Assembly (NCBI GenBank): GCA_964563395.1 | Contig: CAZLWK010000006.1 | Coordinates: forward strand, 62,001-126,000 | Source of the DNA: JBEVOS01 sp964563395 | GTDB lineage: Bacteria > Pseudomonadota > Alphaproteobacteria > Caulobacterales > Aquidulcibacteraceae | DNA: 64,000 nucleotides | Direction: 5' to 3' | In this document: one piece after another, positions 30,059-39,267 of the stretch | How positions within the stretch are numbered: position 1 is the stretch's first letter | How the letters are laid out: each line of letters begins with the position of its first letter | The notes under the pieces: model-generated | What the model was told of the DNA's origin: nothing | What the model saw: only the letters and a program-made list of their open reading frames with translations | The model's database searches: none | Program-made: the position numbers and the translations under genes

Positions 30059-31731
30059 CCGCCAAGCACGCGCAGGGCTTCACGATAGCTGGTCACGCCG
30101 CGCCGCGCCTTCCACACGCCGTCCTCATACATGGTGCGAAAACCGCGCATGCGGGCCAGGCGCTCGAACTCAGCCTCCGCCGCGCGCGCGCGGATCGCCT
30201 GCTGCAGAGGCGGATCGATCTCCGCGGCTTCGAACACGCCCACGCGACCGACAAAGCCGCTGCGTGCGCAGCGGGGGCACCCTGTCCCAACACGCCAAGC
30301 GGGCGCCTGTTCGCGAAGAGCGGGCGGCAGAATCGATTCAGCCATAGCTTCATGCCCAGCATCGCCATCCGGCCGTGCGCAGGATTCACACACCATGCGA
30401 ACCAGGCGCTGGCCGATGACCCCGCGGAGCACATCAGCGAGCAGGAATTCCTCCACGCCAAGATCCAAGAGGCGCGCGATCGCCGCGAGCGCGGAATTGG
30501 TGTGGACGGTGGAGATCACCAAATGCCCCGTCAGCGCGGCCTGAACGGCGATGCGCGCGGTCTCCCCGTCACGGATTTCACCAACCATGATGACGTCAGG
30601 GTCCTGACGAAGAATGGAGCGCAGACCCGTGGCGAAGCTGAGCCCGATATCAGCGCGCACATGCATTTGAAGCACGCGCGGCAGATCGATTTCGACCGGG
30701 TCCTCGATCGTGAAGATCTTGCGAACCCCATCGTTCAGATGCGTCAGCATGCGATAGACGGTTGTCGTCTTGCCCGAGCCAGTCGGTCCGGTGACGAGAA
30801 CGAGCCCGTTCGGCTTTTCAATGAGCCGCAGCACGAGCGCGGCGTAATCCGGCTCAAGCCCGAGCGCGGCGAATTCCGGCAGCGTCCGCGTTTTTCCGAG
30901 AAACCGCAGAACGATGGATTCACCCCAGGTCGTCGGCAAGGACGAGACGCGTACGTCATGGTCTTGACCGGAGACGCGCAAGCTCTGGCGCCCGTCCTGC
31001 GGCAAGCGGCGCTCGGCGATGTCCATGCCCGACAAAAGTTTCAGGCGCGAGGCGACGGCGTCATAGAGCGCGCGCGGCGCGCGCCGCCATTCGCTGAGCA
31101 CGCCGTCCACGCGCAAGCGCACGCTCATGTGATCCTCGAACGGCTCGACATGCACGTCGCTGGCCCGGCGCGCGATCGCCTCGGCCAGCATCGCCGTGAC
31201 GAAATCGATCACCGGCGCGCCTTCGGCCATTTCCCGCAAGCGCGCCGCATCCGTCACCAGAGCGGGCGCGACGGCGGGCGCCGAGAGCTCCGCCAAGAGA
31301 GGCTGCAGCGTTTGGGAATCGGCCAGGAAAAGACGCGCCTCCCCGCCGCCCCATTGCTCAGCCGCCTCCTGCAGCGCCGGGTGATGAACATGACGCCCCG
31401 CGATGCATAGCCGCTCGCCTTCGGCCTCCTCGCGGAACCAAAGCACGGCCTCCTTCTCCACAAGCCACGCAATCGGCGTATTGAGACGCGCCGCGGCGGC
31501 GCGAATGGCTTCGGCGTTCGGAAGGTCGGCGCCGTCAAGCACGTCAAGGCGCAATTCGTCCGCGAGGGCGCGCAAGAGATCGCTTTCGGAAACCGCGCCA
31601 AGGCGCACCAGCGCCGGCTCGATAAAGCCGCCATGCGCGGCCCGGGCCGCGTTGGCTTGATCGAGATCAGCCTCCGTAACGAGGCCGCGTTGCAGGAGCA
31701 CTTCGCCGATGCGGCGCATGCCGGTTCTCAT
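30055..31731 (-). CDS. gspE: Type II secretion ATPase GspE
   Basis: A traffic ATPase of about 558 residues that powers pseudopilus assembly. The N-terminal MshEN-like domain begins RIGEVLLQRGLVTEADLD. The motor contains Walker A GPTGSGKTTTVYRML, the Asp box TIEDPVE, Walker B DPDVIMVGEIRDGETA and the His box STVHTNSA. A zinc-binding CESC/CPRC pair lies near the C-terminus. ATG 31731 is chosen because it precedes the conserved domain directly; a GTG at 31770 would add 13 residues, and neither has a clear ribosome site. It is first in the gspE-F-O-I block. Confidence 0.92.
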   Translation of the reverse strand: MRTGMRRIGEVLLQRGLVTEADLDQANAARAAHGGFIEPALVRLGAVSESDLLRALADELRLDVLDGADLPNAEAIRAAAARLNTPIAWLVEKEAVLWFREEAEGERLCIAGRHVHHPALQEAAEQWGGGEARLFLADSQTLQPLLAELSAPAVAPALVTDAARLREMAEGAPVIDFVTAMLAEAIARRASDVHVEPFEDHMSVRLRVDGVLSEWRRAPRALYDAVASRLKLLSGMDIAERRLPQDGRQSLRVSGQDHDVRVSSLPTTWGESIVLRFLGKTRTLPEFAALGLEPDYAALVLRLIEKPNGLVLVTGPTGSGKTTTVYRMLTHLNDGVRKIFTIEDPVEIDLPRVLQMHVRADIGLSFATGLRSILRQDPDVIMVGEIRDGETARIAVQAALTGHLVISTVHTNSALAAIARLLDLGVEEFLLADVLRGVIGQRLVRMVCESCARPDGDAGHEAMAESILPPALREQAPAWRVGTGCPRCARSGFVGRVGVFEAAEIDPPLQQAIRARAAEAEFERLARMRGFRTMYEDGVWKARRGVTSYREALRVLGG

Positions 31732-31874
31732 GGTAAAAAAGGACTCGTCCAAATCCTGTGCGCGCGACACACATGGTGGGGCCGCGACCGCGCGCGCAAA
31801 GGTGTTTCTCCTACCATGCGTAAGCGCTGCGCGGCGAAGCGGCGCATCGCCTAGACTGCATCCGGAAGCGGGAC

Positions 31875-32342
31875 ATGACGAGACTTTTCCGAACGAAAAA
31901 ACAAGGCGGCCGGCGCGGCGGCGAGCGCGGCTACACGCTGCTCGAAGTGCTGGTCGTGTTAACGATCATCGCCTTGATCGCCACTCTCGTGGGCCCGCGC
32001 CTCCTGGCGCAGCTGGATCGCTCCAAGGTGACGGCGGCGCGCGTTCAGGCGCGCGCGCTCGCCTCCGCGCTGGAGACGATGCGTCTCGATCTTGGCCGTT
32101 ATCCAAGCGCCGAGGAAGGTCTCGCGGCCCTTGTGGAACGTCCTGAGGTGGACACCGAATTCGGTGAAATCTGGCAAGGGCCGTATCTGGACGGCGCGCT
32201 CCCGAACGATCCGTGGGGGCGGCCTTACGTCTATGCGCCGCCCGCGACGCCGGACGCGCGTCCCGGCGTCGTCAGCCTTGGCGCCGACGGCCGCGAGGGC
32301 GGCGAAGGGCTCAATGCCGATATCAGCGCCGGCGGGCCCTAA
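31875..32342 (+). CDS. gspG: Type II secretion major pseudopilin GspG
   Basis: A 155-residue major pseudopilin. The basic leader ends in ERG, with cleavage before YTLLEVLVVLTIIALIATLV (glutamate at +5 present). The globular part has the GspG calcium/loop pattern RYPSAEEGLAALVERP and DPWGRPYVY. It starts the plus-strand gspG-J-K-L-M-C block, divergent from gspE with a 143-bp gap. Its stop is 2 nt before the gspJ start. Confidence 0.93.
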   Translation: MTRLFRTKKQGGRRGGERGYTLLEVLVVLTIIALIATLVGPRLLAQLDRSKVTAARVQARALASALETMRLDLGRYPSAEEGLAALVERPEVDTEFGEIWQGPYLDGALPNDPWGRPYVYAPPATPDARPGVVSLGADGREGGEGLNADISAGGP

Positions 32343-32344
32343 CC

Positions 32345-33013
32345 ATGCGCGCGCGTGAAAGGCGCGCGGGGGAGCGCGGCCTCTCCCTGCTTGAAGCCTT
32401 GATCATGCTCAGCGTGACGGCGCTGGTGGCGCTGCTCCTCTTGCCGATGGCCGGCGGCGCAATCGATCGCCGCGGCGCTCAAGCGCGCGCGAGCTTGACC
32501 CACAGCGCCGCCGCGCGCGCGGAAGCGGTGTTTCGCGCGCTGCTGCGCGACGCGCGCCAGCCCGAGCGCAATGGGCCGCCGCCCACATCGACCATCGTTG
32601 GCGACGCGCAATCCCTTCTCGTTTCTCTTGAACCTGGTGCCGATCATCCGTGCGCGCCCAGAGAGCGCGCGGCCGAAGCGCGGCTGAGCATCGTCACGCG
32701 CGGCGCCGGCGGCGTCCTCACATGCGCGAGCGAAGGCCGAACCTATTCAATTCTCACGTGGGAAAGCGGAGAAGGCGCGCTGTCCTACAGCCTCGACGGC
32801 GCACTTTGGCGCACGCATTGGGGCCGTGACCCGAATGTCTATGATTCCGGCGCCCTGCGCGGCGAGGTCGCGCTAGTCGAAGCGCCGCTGACGCGGTTCG
32901 TGCTGCGCGCGCCGGGACAGGATCTCGTTTGGATCGAACGCGCCGGCGCCAGCGCGGTCTATGCCGCGCCGCCAGGCCTCGCCGCGCCGCGCGCCTACGG
33001 GCCCGAGCCGTGA
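32345..33013 (+). CDS. gspJ: Type II secretion minor pseudopilin GspJ-like
   Basis: A 222-residue pseudopilin with leader cleavage after ERG before LSLLEALIMLSVTALVALLL. The soluble domain is beta-rich and contains two cysteines. Size and position between gspG and gspK favour GspJ, a tip subunit with GspI and GspK. The ATG at 32345 is preferred over the longer open frame. The stop overlaps the GTG start of gspK. Confidence 0.78.
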   Translation: MRARERRAGERGLSLLEALIMLSVTALVALLLLPMAGGAIDRRGAQARASLTHSAAARAEAVFRALLRDARQPERNGPPPTSTIVGDAQSLLVSLEPGADHPCAPRERAAEARLSIVTRGAGGVLTCASEGRTYSILTWESGEGALSYSLDGALWRTHWGRDPNVYDSGALRGEVALVEAPLTRFVLRAPGQDLVWIERAGASAVYAAPPGLAAPRAYGPEP

Positions 33014-34056
33014 GACGCGCGGAAGAAGGCTTCGCGACGGCCTTGGCCATCGGGATCATCGCCTTGCTGGCGATCGCCATCCTTGGATTCGCGGCCATTG
33101 TGGCGAGCCAGCGCGCGGAAATCCGCGCCGCTCGCGACGCGCTCGCACTTGAACGCGCCGCGGCGAGACTGACCTCGCGCCTCGCTTATGCGTTCGCGAC
33201 TGCGCCGAGCGGCCCGCGCGGCCTTGTCATCGGCGCCGATCGGATCGCCGCCGCCGATCTCATTCTGCGCGGCGCGCCCGGGCGACCGGCGCGCGGCGCT
33301 TATCGCGAAGTCGCTTTCGATTCGCGTCTCTATCGCACCCGGGACGGATATCTCGTGCGCATCCAGGACGCCGCCGGCCTGCTCGATCTCAATGGCGCGC
33401 CCGAAGCGGCGATCGCCCGTCTGCTTGGCGAAGCCGGGATCGATGACGCCGAGCGACGCGCCGCCGTGCTCGCGGACTACATCGATCCCGACGCGGCGCG
33501 CAGAGCAGGCGGCGCCGAACGCGGCGATTATGCACGCGCCGGCCTGCCTCCGCCGCGCGACGCGCCCTTGCGCAGCGTGGACGGCGCGCGCGCGGCGCTG
33601 GGCTGGAATGAAAATCCGTCCAATTCTTCTTTCTATTCCTGGGCTTTCGCCGCGCAATTCACGCTGCCGCTTAACCTTAACACGGCGCCGGCGCCGGTGT
33701 TGCGCGCCGCGTTGGGTATCGATTCGCGCGCCGCAGCGTATCTCGTTGACGCACGCGCCGATCGCACGTTCCTATCGCTGGAGGATGCGATTGCGCGAAC
33801 GGGCGTGCGCGCGGATGCAGGCGAATTGGCCATCGGCGCGCGGCCCGCGCGCATGGCGCGCCTGACGATGCGGCGCACGGCGGACGCCGCGCGCGGCTCT
33901 TGGGGCGTGGAAACATGGGTGATGCTGGCGCCGGACAATGCGGACCGGCCGGTGGTGCTGCAGCCGCCGCGGCGCATACGCCTGCCGCCATGGCCGGAGT
34001 ACGCGTTCGATGTCGCTGAACCCTTCCCAGATCTGCTTTCTCCAGCCGGATACTGA
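33010..34056 (+). CDS. gspK: Type II secretion minor pseudopilin GspK
   Basis: A 348-residue GspK, the large pseudopilus tip subunit. The leader RRAEEG precedes FATALAIGIIALLAIAILGF; the +5 residue is not glutamate, which is normal for GspK. The body has the family features DLNGAPEAAIARLL and LNLNTAPAPVLRAAL (helix-hairpin-helix-like). It begins with GTG 33010 overlapping the gspJ stop (GTGA) and overlaps gspL by 47 nt. Confidence 0.88.
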   Translation: MRRAEEGFATALAIGIIALLAIAILGFAAIVASQRAEIRAARDALALERAAARLTSRLAYAFATAPSGPRGLVIGADRIAAADLILRGAPGRPARGAYREVAFDSRLYRTRDGYLVRIQDAAGLLDLNGAPEAAIARLLGEAGIDDAERRAAVLADYIDPDAARRAGGAERGDYARAGLPPPRDAPLRSVDGARAALGWNENPSNSSFYSWAFAAQFTLPLNLNTAPAPVLRAALGIDSRAAAYLVDARADRTFLSLEDAIARTGVRADAGELAIGARPARMARLTMRRTADAARGSWGVETWVMLAPDNADRPVVLQPPRRIRLPPWPEYAFDVAEPFPDLLSPAGY

Positions 34057-35029
34057 GCCGCGCGACGCCGCGGGCGGCCCGATTGATCCAATGCGCGCGC
34101 GCCTTCTCGTGCTTGGACGTGGGCTTTGCCGGTTTACGCCGTTTCGTCCGCCGCCAGGGCTCAGCGGCGCCAAGGCCGCGCAAGCCGCGCGGCTTCACGC
34201 CGAAACACAGCAACCATTCGCCAACGCTGCTTGCTTGATCTTGCGGCGAGGCGATGCATTTGAAATTTGGCATTGGGACCAGGACCTGCTCCGCGCGCGC
34301 CACGGTGAAGCGCTCGCGGCGCGCGCCGAAGCGATCGTGCCTGAAACATGTCTGCAACGACCGGGAGAAGGCTGGCGGCATATCGCGAACGCCGACGGAT
34401 TCGAGGCGCAATATTGGCGCGACGGCGCGCTCGCGGCCTCGACCTGGCGGCGCAAACCCTTCACGGACCAAGCCTGGTCTGCGTTCACGCTCGCCGTGGA
34501 AAGCGGCGAGCCCGCGCCGCCCACGCCCACGCCGGAACGGACGCAGCTTGATTTCAACACCGATTGGCGCGCGCGCCGTGTGCGCCCGCCCCTGGGCTGG
34601 AGCGCAGTGGAACAAAGCGCGGCGACCATCGCCGTGTGCGCGGCCGCGCTCTGTGTCTTTTTCGCCGGCCAGGCGCTGCGCGGCGCGCAATTCTTGGCCG
34701 AGGAGCAGGCCGCGCTGGCAAGCGCGCCGGAAACACCGGACGCCGAATTGGCGCGGCTGCGCACACTCAGCGCCCATGCCGCCGCGCCAAATGCGATGGC
34801 GACCTTGGCCGAGGGCATGAGCATCGCGGCGCGCTATCCGCTCGAGCCGCTGACATGGCGCGCGGATGAGGACGGCTTTCGGATCAGCTTCGCCGCGCCG
34901 GCGGGCGCCGTCTCCATCGAAGAGATCGTCTACGCTTATGAGCGCAGCGCCCTCTTCGCCGATGTGACGCCGCAGATCGAGGCGGACGACACACTGAATT
35001 TGGAAGCGCGCTTGGAGCGCGCGCCATGA
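34010..35029 (+). CDS. gspL: Type II secretion assembly protein GspL-like
   Basis: A 339-residue protein with a cytoplasmic actin-like N-terminal domain. A single membrane helix lies near residues 202-222 (SAATIAVCAAALCVFFAGQA), followed by a small periplasmic ferredoxin-like domain, the plan of GspL, which links GspE to the inner-membrane platform. ATG 34010 (MSLNPSQICFLQ) lies inside the gspK end. Sequence conservation is low, as usual for this family, and the call depends on topology and position before gspM. Confidence 0.8.
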   Translation: MSLNPSQICFLQPDTEPRDAAGGPIDPMRARLLVLGRGLCRFTPFRPPPGLSGAKAAQAARLHAETQQPFANAACLILRRGDAFEIWHWDQDLLRARHGEALAARAEAIVPETCLQRPGEGWRHIANADGFEAQYWRDGALAASTWRRKPFTDQAWSAFTLAVESGEPAPPTPTPERTQLDFNTDWRARRVRPPLGWSAVEQSAATIAVCAAALCVFFAGQALRGAQFLAEEQAALASAPETPDAELARLRTLSAHAAAPNAMATLAEGMSIAARYPLEPLTWRADEDGFRISFAAPAGAVSIEEIVYAYERSALFADVTPQIEADDTLNLEARLERAP

Positions 35030-35577
35030 TCGCGGCACTCGCCCGCCTGCGCGCGCGCCTTGGGCTGTTCCAGCTTTCGCCGCGCGAGCGCGCCGCCCTC
35101 GCCGTGCTCGCCGCCATCATCATGATCGCCGGCGCGGCGATGAGCTTCGATTGGGCCGAGCGGACCCGTCTGTCGGCGGAGGAAGCGCGCTTGGCGCGAT
35201 ACGATTCTTCGGCCGCCGGTCAGGCGCGCGGCGACATTCAGGCGGCGCTCGCCCGCGCGCGCGCCATGAGCGTGCGGGCGCCGACGGCGCCCTTGGCGGC
35301 GGTGCGCGCCGAGACGCTGGCCGCCGACGCCGCCGCGCGCGCGGGTTTCGAGGCCAGCGACATCGTCGTCGCGCCGCTCGACGGCGCCGCCGATGGCGCG
35401 GGCGCGATGCGGCTTTCCGTGGAAGGCCCATTTGAATGGCGATCCATGATCGCGTTCGTGGACTTGCTTTCGCGCGCGCCAGTGAGTTTCGCGCCGATCG
35501 CGGCCGAACTGCGCGACGGCGCGCAATTCCGCTTCGAGGCGCTGGCGCCGTTCGAGCGCGACGAGACACGGCCGTGA
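35026..35577 (+). CDS. gspM: Type II secretion assembly protein GspM
   Basis: A 183-residue bitopic protein with a short cytoplasmic N-terminus containing LSPRERAALAVLAAIIMIAG, a single membrane helix at about 25-42. A coiled segment and a small periplasmic domain ending VSFAPIAAELRDGAQFRFEA follow. It partners GspL. The start overlaps the gspL stop (ATGA), and its stop overlaps the next start. Confidence 0.85.
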   Translation: MIAALARLRARLGLFQLSPRERAALAVLAAIIMIAGAAMSFDWAERTRLSAEEARLARYDSSAAGQARGDIQAALARARAMSVRAPTAPLAAVRAETLAADAAARAGFEASDIVVAPLDGAADGAGAMRLSVEGPFEWRSMIAFVDLLSRAPVSFAPIAAELRDGAQFRFEALAPFERDETRP

Positions 35578-36188
35578 AGCTCATCCCCTTCGCCGCCGCC
35601 GCGCTTCTCGCCGCGAGTTTCGCCATCGGCTGGGCGACGACGCCCGCGCCGCCGACCCTTGAGGAGGTACGCTGGGCGCCGCCACGCCTCGCGCATGCGG
35701 GCGAAGCGACGCGGGCCGCGCTGCAAGCGCTGGAAGCGCTTGCGCCGCCGGCGATTCAAACTGTTGATATCGCTGAGGCAGCGGCGCCCGCGCCGCCGCC
35801 GGCGCCGGATATCGCCGTGCTGTTTCGGCGTGACCTCACCGCGGTGACGGGCGCGGGGCGCGGCGCGATCGTTTGGATCGTCGATGCACGCGCCCCATCG
35901 CAAAGGCGCGGCTTGCGGCGCGGCGCGCTTTATCGGGATGGGTGGCGCATCGCGGACATTCAGCAGGAGCGCATCTTGCTTCGTCGCGGCGGCGCGCGGC
36001 GCACGGTCCTTGTCATGTCTGCGCCGGCGCCGGACTCGGTCGCGAGTCGCGCGCCTGTGTTGTTTCCTCAAGGCGCCGCCGAGGTGAACATCGCGCCGTC
36101 CACGGCCGCGCCGGAGGCCGCGTCCACGCCAGAAGGCGGCGGCGAACGCCCGCGCCGCCTTATCGCGCGGCCAATGCATGATGGGTGA
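35574..36188 (+). CDS. gspC: GspC/GspN-like type II secretion protein
   Basis: A 204-residue protein with one N-terminal membrane helix (FAAAALLAASFAIGWA) and a proline/alanine-rich linker. A small domain, GWRIADIQQERILLRRGGAR, resembles the homology region of GspC that contacts the secretin. No PDZ domain is present. GTG 35574 overlaps the gspM stop. It is last in the gspG-C block; the secretin gspD lies 3.7 kb further on. It could also be annotated GspN. Confidence 0.65.
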   Translation: MKLIPFAAAALLAASFAIGWATTPAPPTLEEVRWAPPRLAHAGEATRAALQALEALAPPAIQTVDIAEAAAPAPPPAPDIAVLFRRDLTAVTGAGRGAIVWIVDARAPSQRRGLRRGALYRDGWRIADIQQERILLRRGGARRTVLVMSAPAPDSVASRAPVLFPQGAAEVNIAPSTAAPEAASTPEGGGERPRRLIARPMHDG

Positions 36189-36430
36189 CCACGTCACAGC
36201 GCGCGCGGCGTAGGCGTGCGCGCCGCCGCTTCAATCACGGCTGGAAAGCCGAACGCGGCGCTGCGTAAAGCGCATCCCGCGCATCCCAAACGCGGGCGCG
36301 CGACTATCAATACGCCGCCCGACAAATGGGAATATCCGGCGCCCCCGACATCTTTTTTTCGCGAACGGGGCGAGATTTCTTGTGACGGCGCCCCAAAAAA
36401 CATTAATTTTTGTCTACGGGGACTAGGGCG

Positions 36431-37552
36431 ATGAATAGACGACAAGTATTGCGATACGGGGCCATTGGGGCCACCGTATCGGCGTTTGCTGGGCCTTTGG
36501 CGCCCGACGCCGCCGCCGCCACGATCACAATCGATCTCACCATCGAGCCTGTCGATGCGGAAATGATCGATGGGCAGATCGTCTACCAGCTTGTGTATTT
36601 CGGCGGCCCGAGCGGCCCAGACACGCCCAGACCGGTCCTGACGGTCAAGGAAGGCGACATCATCAATGTGCGCGTGACGAACAACGCGCCCGAGCCGCAC
36701 GGCTTCGTTGTTTCCGCCATTCCTCAATCGCGGATCAATTCGATCGCGCCGGGACAAACCGGCGTTTGCTCGTTCGTGGCGCCTGTGGGCGGCACCTATA
36801 TTTACAGCGATCCGCTGAACGATCCCGTCTATCGCGTCGTCGGCCTCCATGGCGCGTTCGTCGTGGCGCCGAAGAACGGCACGACGCCGCAAGGCTGGGC
36901 CACGCCCTATAGCCGTCTCTCCCAATCGACGGCCGTGCGCCAATTGTTCAACGCGCTGGGCAATCCGACGGGCCGCTTCCCCGGCCAAAGATGGGATCCC
37001 AACGATCCGGCGCGCACGAAGATTTGGATCTTCAATCAGGTTGATCCCGCTTTGAACGCCGCCGTGGCCGCGGGCCAATATGTCGATCCCGCCACCCTGA
37101 AATTCAATTTCGTACCGCGCTATTTCACGCTGAATGGCTTGAGCGGCTTCGACGCCTCGCACGACGAAACCATCCAGCCGATCGGCTATATCGGCCAGCC
37201 CTGCCTCATCCGTACGCTGAACGTGGGTCTTGCGACGCACTCTCCGCACATTCACGGCAATCACGTGATGGAGATGTCGCATTCGGGCCCCAACGCGCCC
37301 GTCGTCGTGGAAGCCAACATCTACGAAATCGATACGTGGCTGCTGAAGCCCATGTATCGCACGGATGTTTTGCTGCCGTTCGAGGTTCCGCCCAGCATCC
37401 CGGTCTGGCCCCCGGTGCAGGAGCCGTTCCCGCTGCGCTACGTGATGCATTGCCACAACGAGCCATCGCAAACGGCGGCCGGGGGCAATTATCCGCAGGG
37501 CATCGTGACCCATTGGGAAATTCTTGGCCCCACCATTCCTACAGTCGCCTAA
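36431..37552 (+). CDS. Tat-exported multicopper oxidase-like protein, first of a pair
   Basis: A 373-residue cupredoxin protein. The N-terminus NRRQVLRYGAIGATVSAFAG is a twin-arginine-type signal. Copper motifs are EPHGF, HSPHIHGNHVMEM (the HxxHxH pattern) and MHCHNE near the end. The usual third histidine and Met/Leu of the type 1 site after HCH are not seen, so the copper centre looks incomplete. The downstream gene, 24 bp away, encodes a second cupredoxin protein with a complete HCH...H...GM site. They may form one enzyme from two chains. The position inside the type II secretion locus suggests Tat export followed by type II secretion. Confidence 0.8.
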   Translation: MNRRQVLRYGAIGATVSAFAGPLAPDAAAATITIDLTIEPVDAEMIDGQIVYQLVYFGGPSGPDTPRPVLTVKEGDIINVRVTNNAPEPHGFVVSAIPQSRINSIAPGQTGVCSFVAPVGGTYIYSDPLNDPVYRVVGLHGAFVVAPKNGTTPQGWATPYSRLSQSTAVRQLFNALGNPTGRFPGQRWDPNDPARTKIWIFNQVDPALNAAVAAGQYVDPATLKFNFVPRYFTLNGLSGFDASHDETIQPIGYIGQPCLIRTLNVGLATHSPHIHGNHVMEMSHSGPNAPVVVEANIYEIDTWLLKPMYRTDVLLPFEVPPSIPVWPPVQEPFPLRYVMHCHNEPSQTAAGGNYPQGIVTHWEILGPTIPTVA

Positions 37553-37576
37553 CGGCCCCCGCGCGCGAGCACTTCC

Positions 37577-38614
37577 ATGGCTGACGATCCCTTCCAATTC
37601 GCAGAGACCGGCGTTCTCGGCGAAGTGACTTACGATACGTTCGGGTGCAATCCGTTCGATGGCGGCCCGCCGACGCCCGACAAGATCACGCCAAACGTCC
37701 TGATCAAACGCGAAGTGCACAATGGCGCGAAACTCACCATGCCGGATGGCAAGGAGGTGCGCTTCTGGAGTTTCCTCAATCCGGACGGCGCGACGGCCTA
37801 TGAGCGCGAAAACCCCTTCCCGGCGCCAGTGATCCGCGTGCGCGAGGGGCAGATCGTGCACACCTATCTCAAGGTGCGCGTGAACGATCACACGATCCAC
37901 CATCACGGGATCGAGCCGACCACCTTCAATGACGGCGTGGGCCACGTCTCCTTCGAGGTGAAGAACGAATACACCTATCAATGGAAGGCCGATCAGGCCG
38001 GCACCTATTTCTACCATTGTCACAAGAACACGGTGCTCCACTTCGAATATGGCATGTATGGCCTGCTCATCGTCGATCCGCCGAGCGGGCCGGGACGGCT
38101 CTTCCGCAACGGGCCGACCTACGATGTCGAGCAATTCTGGGTCGCCGACGATGTCGATCCGCGTTGGCACGAATACGAGCACGACGCCGGCATGTGCGGC
38201 CAGGATGTCGGGCTTAACGATTTCAAGCCGAAATATTTCATGATCAGCGGCGCACCCGCGCCCACCACCTTGACCGACCCGCGCAGCGCCGTGCGCGCGG
38301 CCTATGGCAAGCGCATCTTGGTGCGTCTGTTGAACGCCAGCTATTCGGTGCTGCGCGTCACGCTGCCGCTGAACGCCAAATGCGTGAGCTGGGACGGTCG
38401 CCCGCTCGGCCGCGCCGGCTCGCCCTGGTGCGCGCCGTATGATTTCCTCGCCGGCGTGCCGTTCGAACTGGGCACCGCGCAGCGCTGCGACTTCATTATC
38501 GAGCCGCCGCCGCGCGGCACCTATCGCGCCAAGCTGGAATTCCTGCATTGGATCACTGGCCAAGTGCAGGACAATGGCCGCGGCGTCGCTGAAACGCAGA
38601 TCATCGTCACGTGA
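37577..38614 (+). CDS. Multicopper oxidase-like protein, second of a pair
   Basis: A 345-residue cupredoxin protein without an obvious signal peptide. Copper-binding motifs are NDHTIHHHG and YFYHCHKNTVLHFEYGM, the latter having the HCH, later His and Met expected of trinuclear and type 1 ligands. It follows the Tat-type oxidase gene by 24 bp and overlaps the SCO gene (GTGA). Lack of its own signal suggests hitch-hiking export with its partner, or a missed start. Substrate unknown; metal or phenol oxidation is the usual chemistry. Confidence 0.8.
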   Translation: MADDPFQFAETGVLGEVTYDTFGCNPFDGGPPTPDKITPNVLIKREVHNGAKLTMPDGKEVRFWSFLNPDGATAYERENPFPAPVIRVREGQIVHTYLKVRVNDHTIHHHGIEPTTFNDGVGHVSFEVKNEYTYQWKADQAGTYFYHCHKNTVLHFEYGMYGLLIVDPPSGPGRLFRNGPTYDVEQFWVADDVDPRWHEYEHDAGMCGQDVGLNDFKPKYFMISGAPAPTTLTDPRSAVRAAYGKRILVRLLNASYSVLRVTLPLNAKCVSWDGRPLGRAGSPWCAPYDFLAGVPFELGTAQRCDFIIEPPPRGTYRAKLEFLHWITGQVQDNGRGVAETQIIVT

Positions 38615-39267
38615 AGATTCTTCGCACGCTCGCCTTGATGGGGGCTCTCGCGGCGGCGCCCTGCGCGCAGGCCGACGTGATCGACCACAATCACGGCTAT
38701 TCTCCGCCGACAGCGGCCGAAATCAACACGGCGTATGACCTGCGCGACGTCTATGGCCGGTCCGTGCGGCCGATCAATCTGCGTGGCCAATGGGTGTTTC
38801 TCTATTTTGGCTATAGCCGCTGCACGACGACGTGCCCTGTCGCGCTGCCGCTGATGATCGAGGCCGCGCAGCGCCTCGATGCGCGCGGCATACCGGCGAC
38901 GGCCGCGTTCGTGGACATCGACGCCCCCGCGCAAGGCATGACGCCCCGCCGCGCCGAATTGCGCCCCACCGCAGCGCGCGGCCATGACGTGCACGATCCA
39001 AGCGTGGCCACCATCGCGCTGGCGCGCACCTTCGGCGATTCGCTTCTGGTGCTCACCGGGTCGCGCGCGCAGGTGAATCACGCCGTGCGGCAATTCCTGG
39101 TGCTGCGCGATCACATGCCGCCACGCGAAGGCGAAACCGGCCACAGCATCAATCATTCAACGGCGATTTACGTGGTCAAGCCGGACGGCGCGCTCGCCAC
39201 TTATCTCTATCACGACGCCAGCGTCGACGCTCTGGTCAATTCGGTTTTGGCCGCGCGCGGGCGCTAG
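38611..39267 (+). CDS. SCO1/SenC-family copper chaperone
   Basis: A 218-residue thioredoxin-fold protein with a signal peptide (about 1-21, ending AQA). The copper ligands are the cysteines of YSRCTTTCP and the histidine of INHSTAIYVV, as in SCO proteins that load copper into oxidases. The GTG start overlaps the stop of the second oxidase gene, so it likely metallates these oxidases rather than cytochrome oxidase. The stop shares its CTAG with the convergent CopC-like gene. Confidence 0.88.
   Translation: MKILRTLALMGALAAAPCAQADVIDHNHGYSPPTAAEINTAYDLRDVYGRSVRPINLRGQWVFLYFGYSRCTTTCPVALPLMIEAAQRLDARGIPATAAFVDIDAPAQGMTPRRAELRPTAARGHDVHDPSVATIALARTFGDSLLVLTGSRAQVNHAVRQFLVLRDHMPPREGETGHSINHSTAIYVVKPDGALATYLYHDASVDALVNSVLAARGR

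Noticed and set aside
32213..32344. Upstream extension of the GspJ-like gene
   Set aside because: It overlaps gspG out of frame and would bury the prepilin leader; the ATG at 32345 gives a normal leader.
36194..38563. A 789-codon open frame antisense to the two copper oxidase genes
   Set aside because: The sense frames carry clear cupredoxin motifs and coupled starts; the antisense product is Arg/His-rich without recognisable domains.
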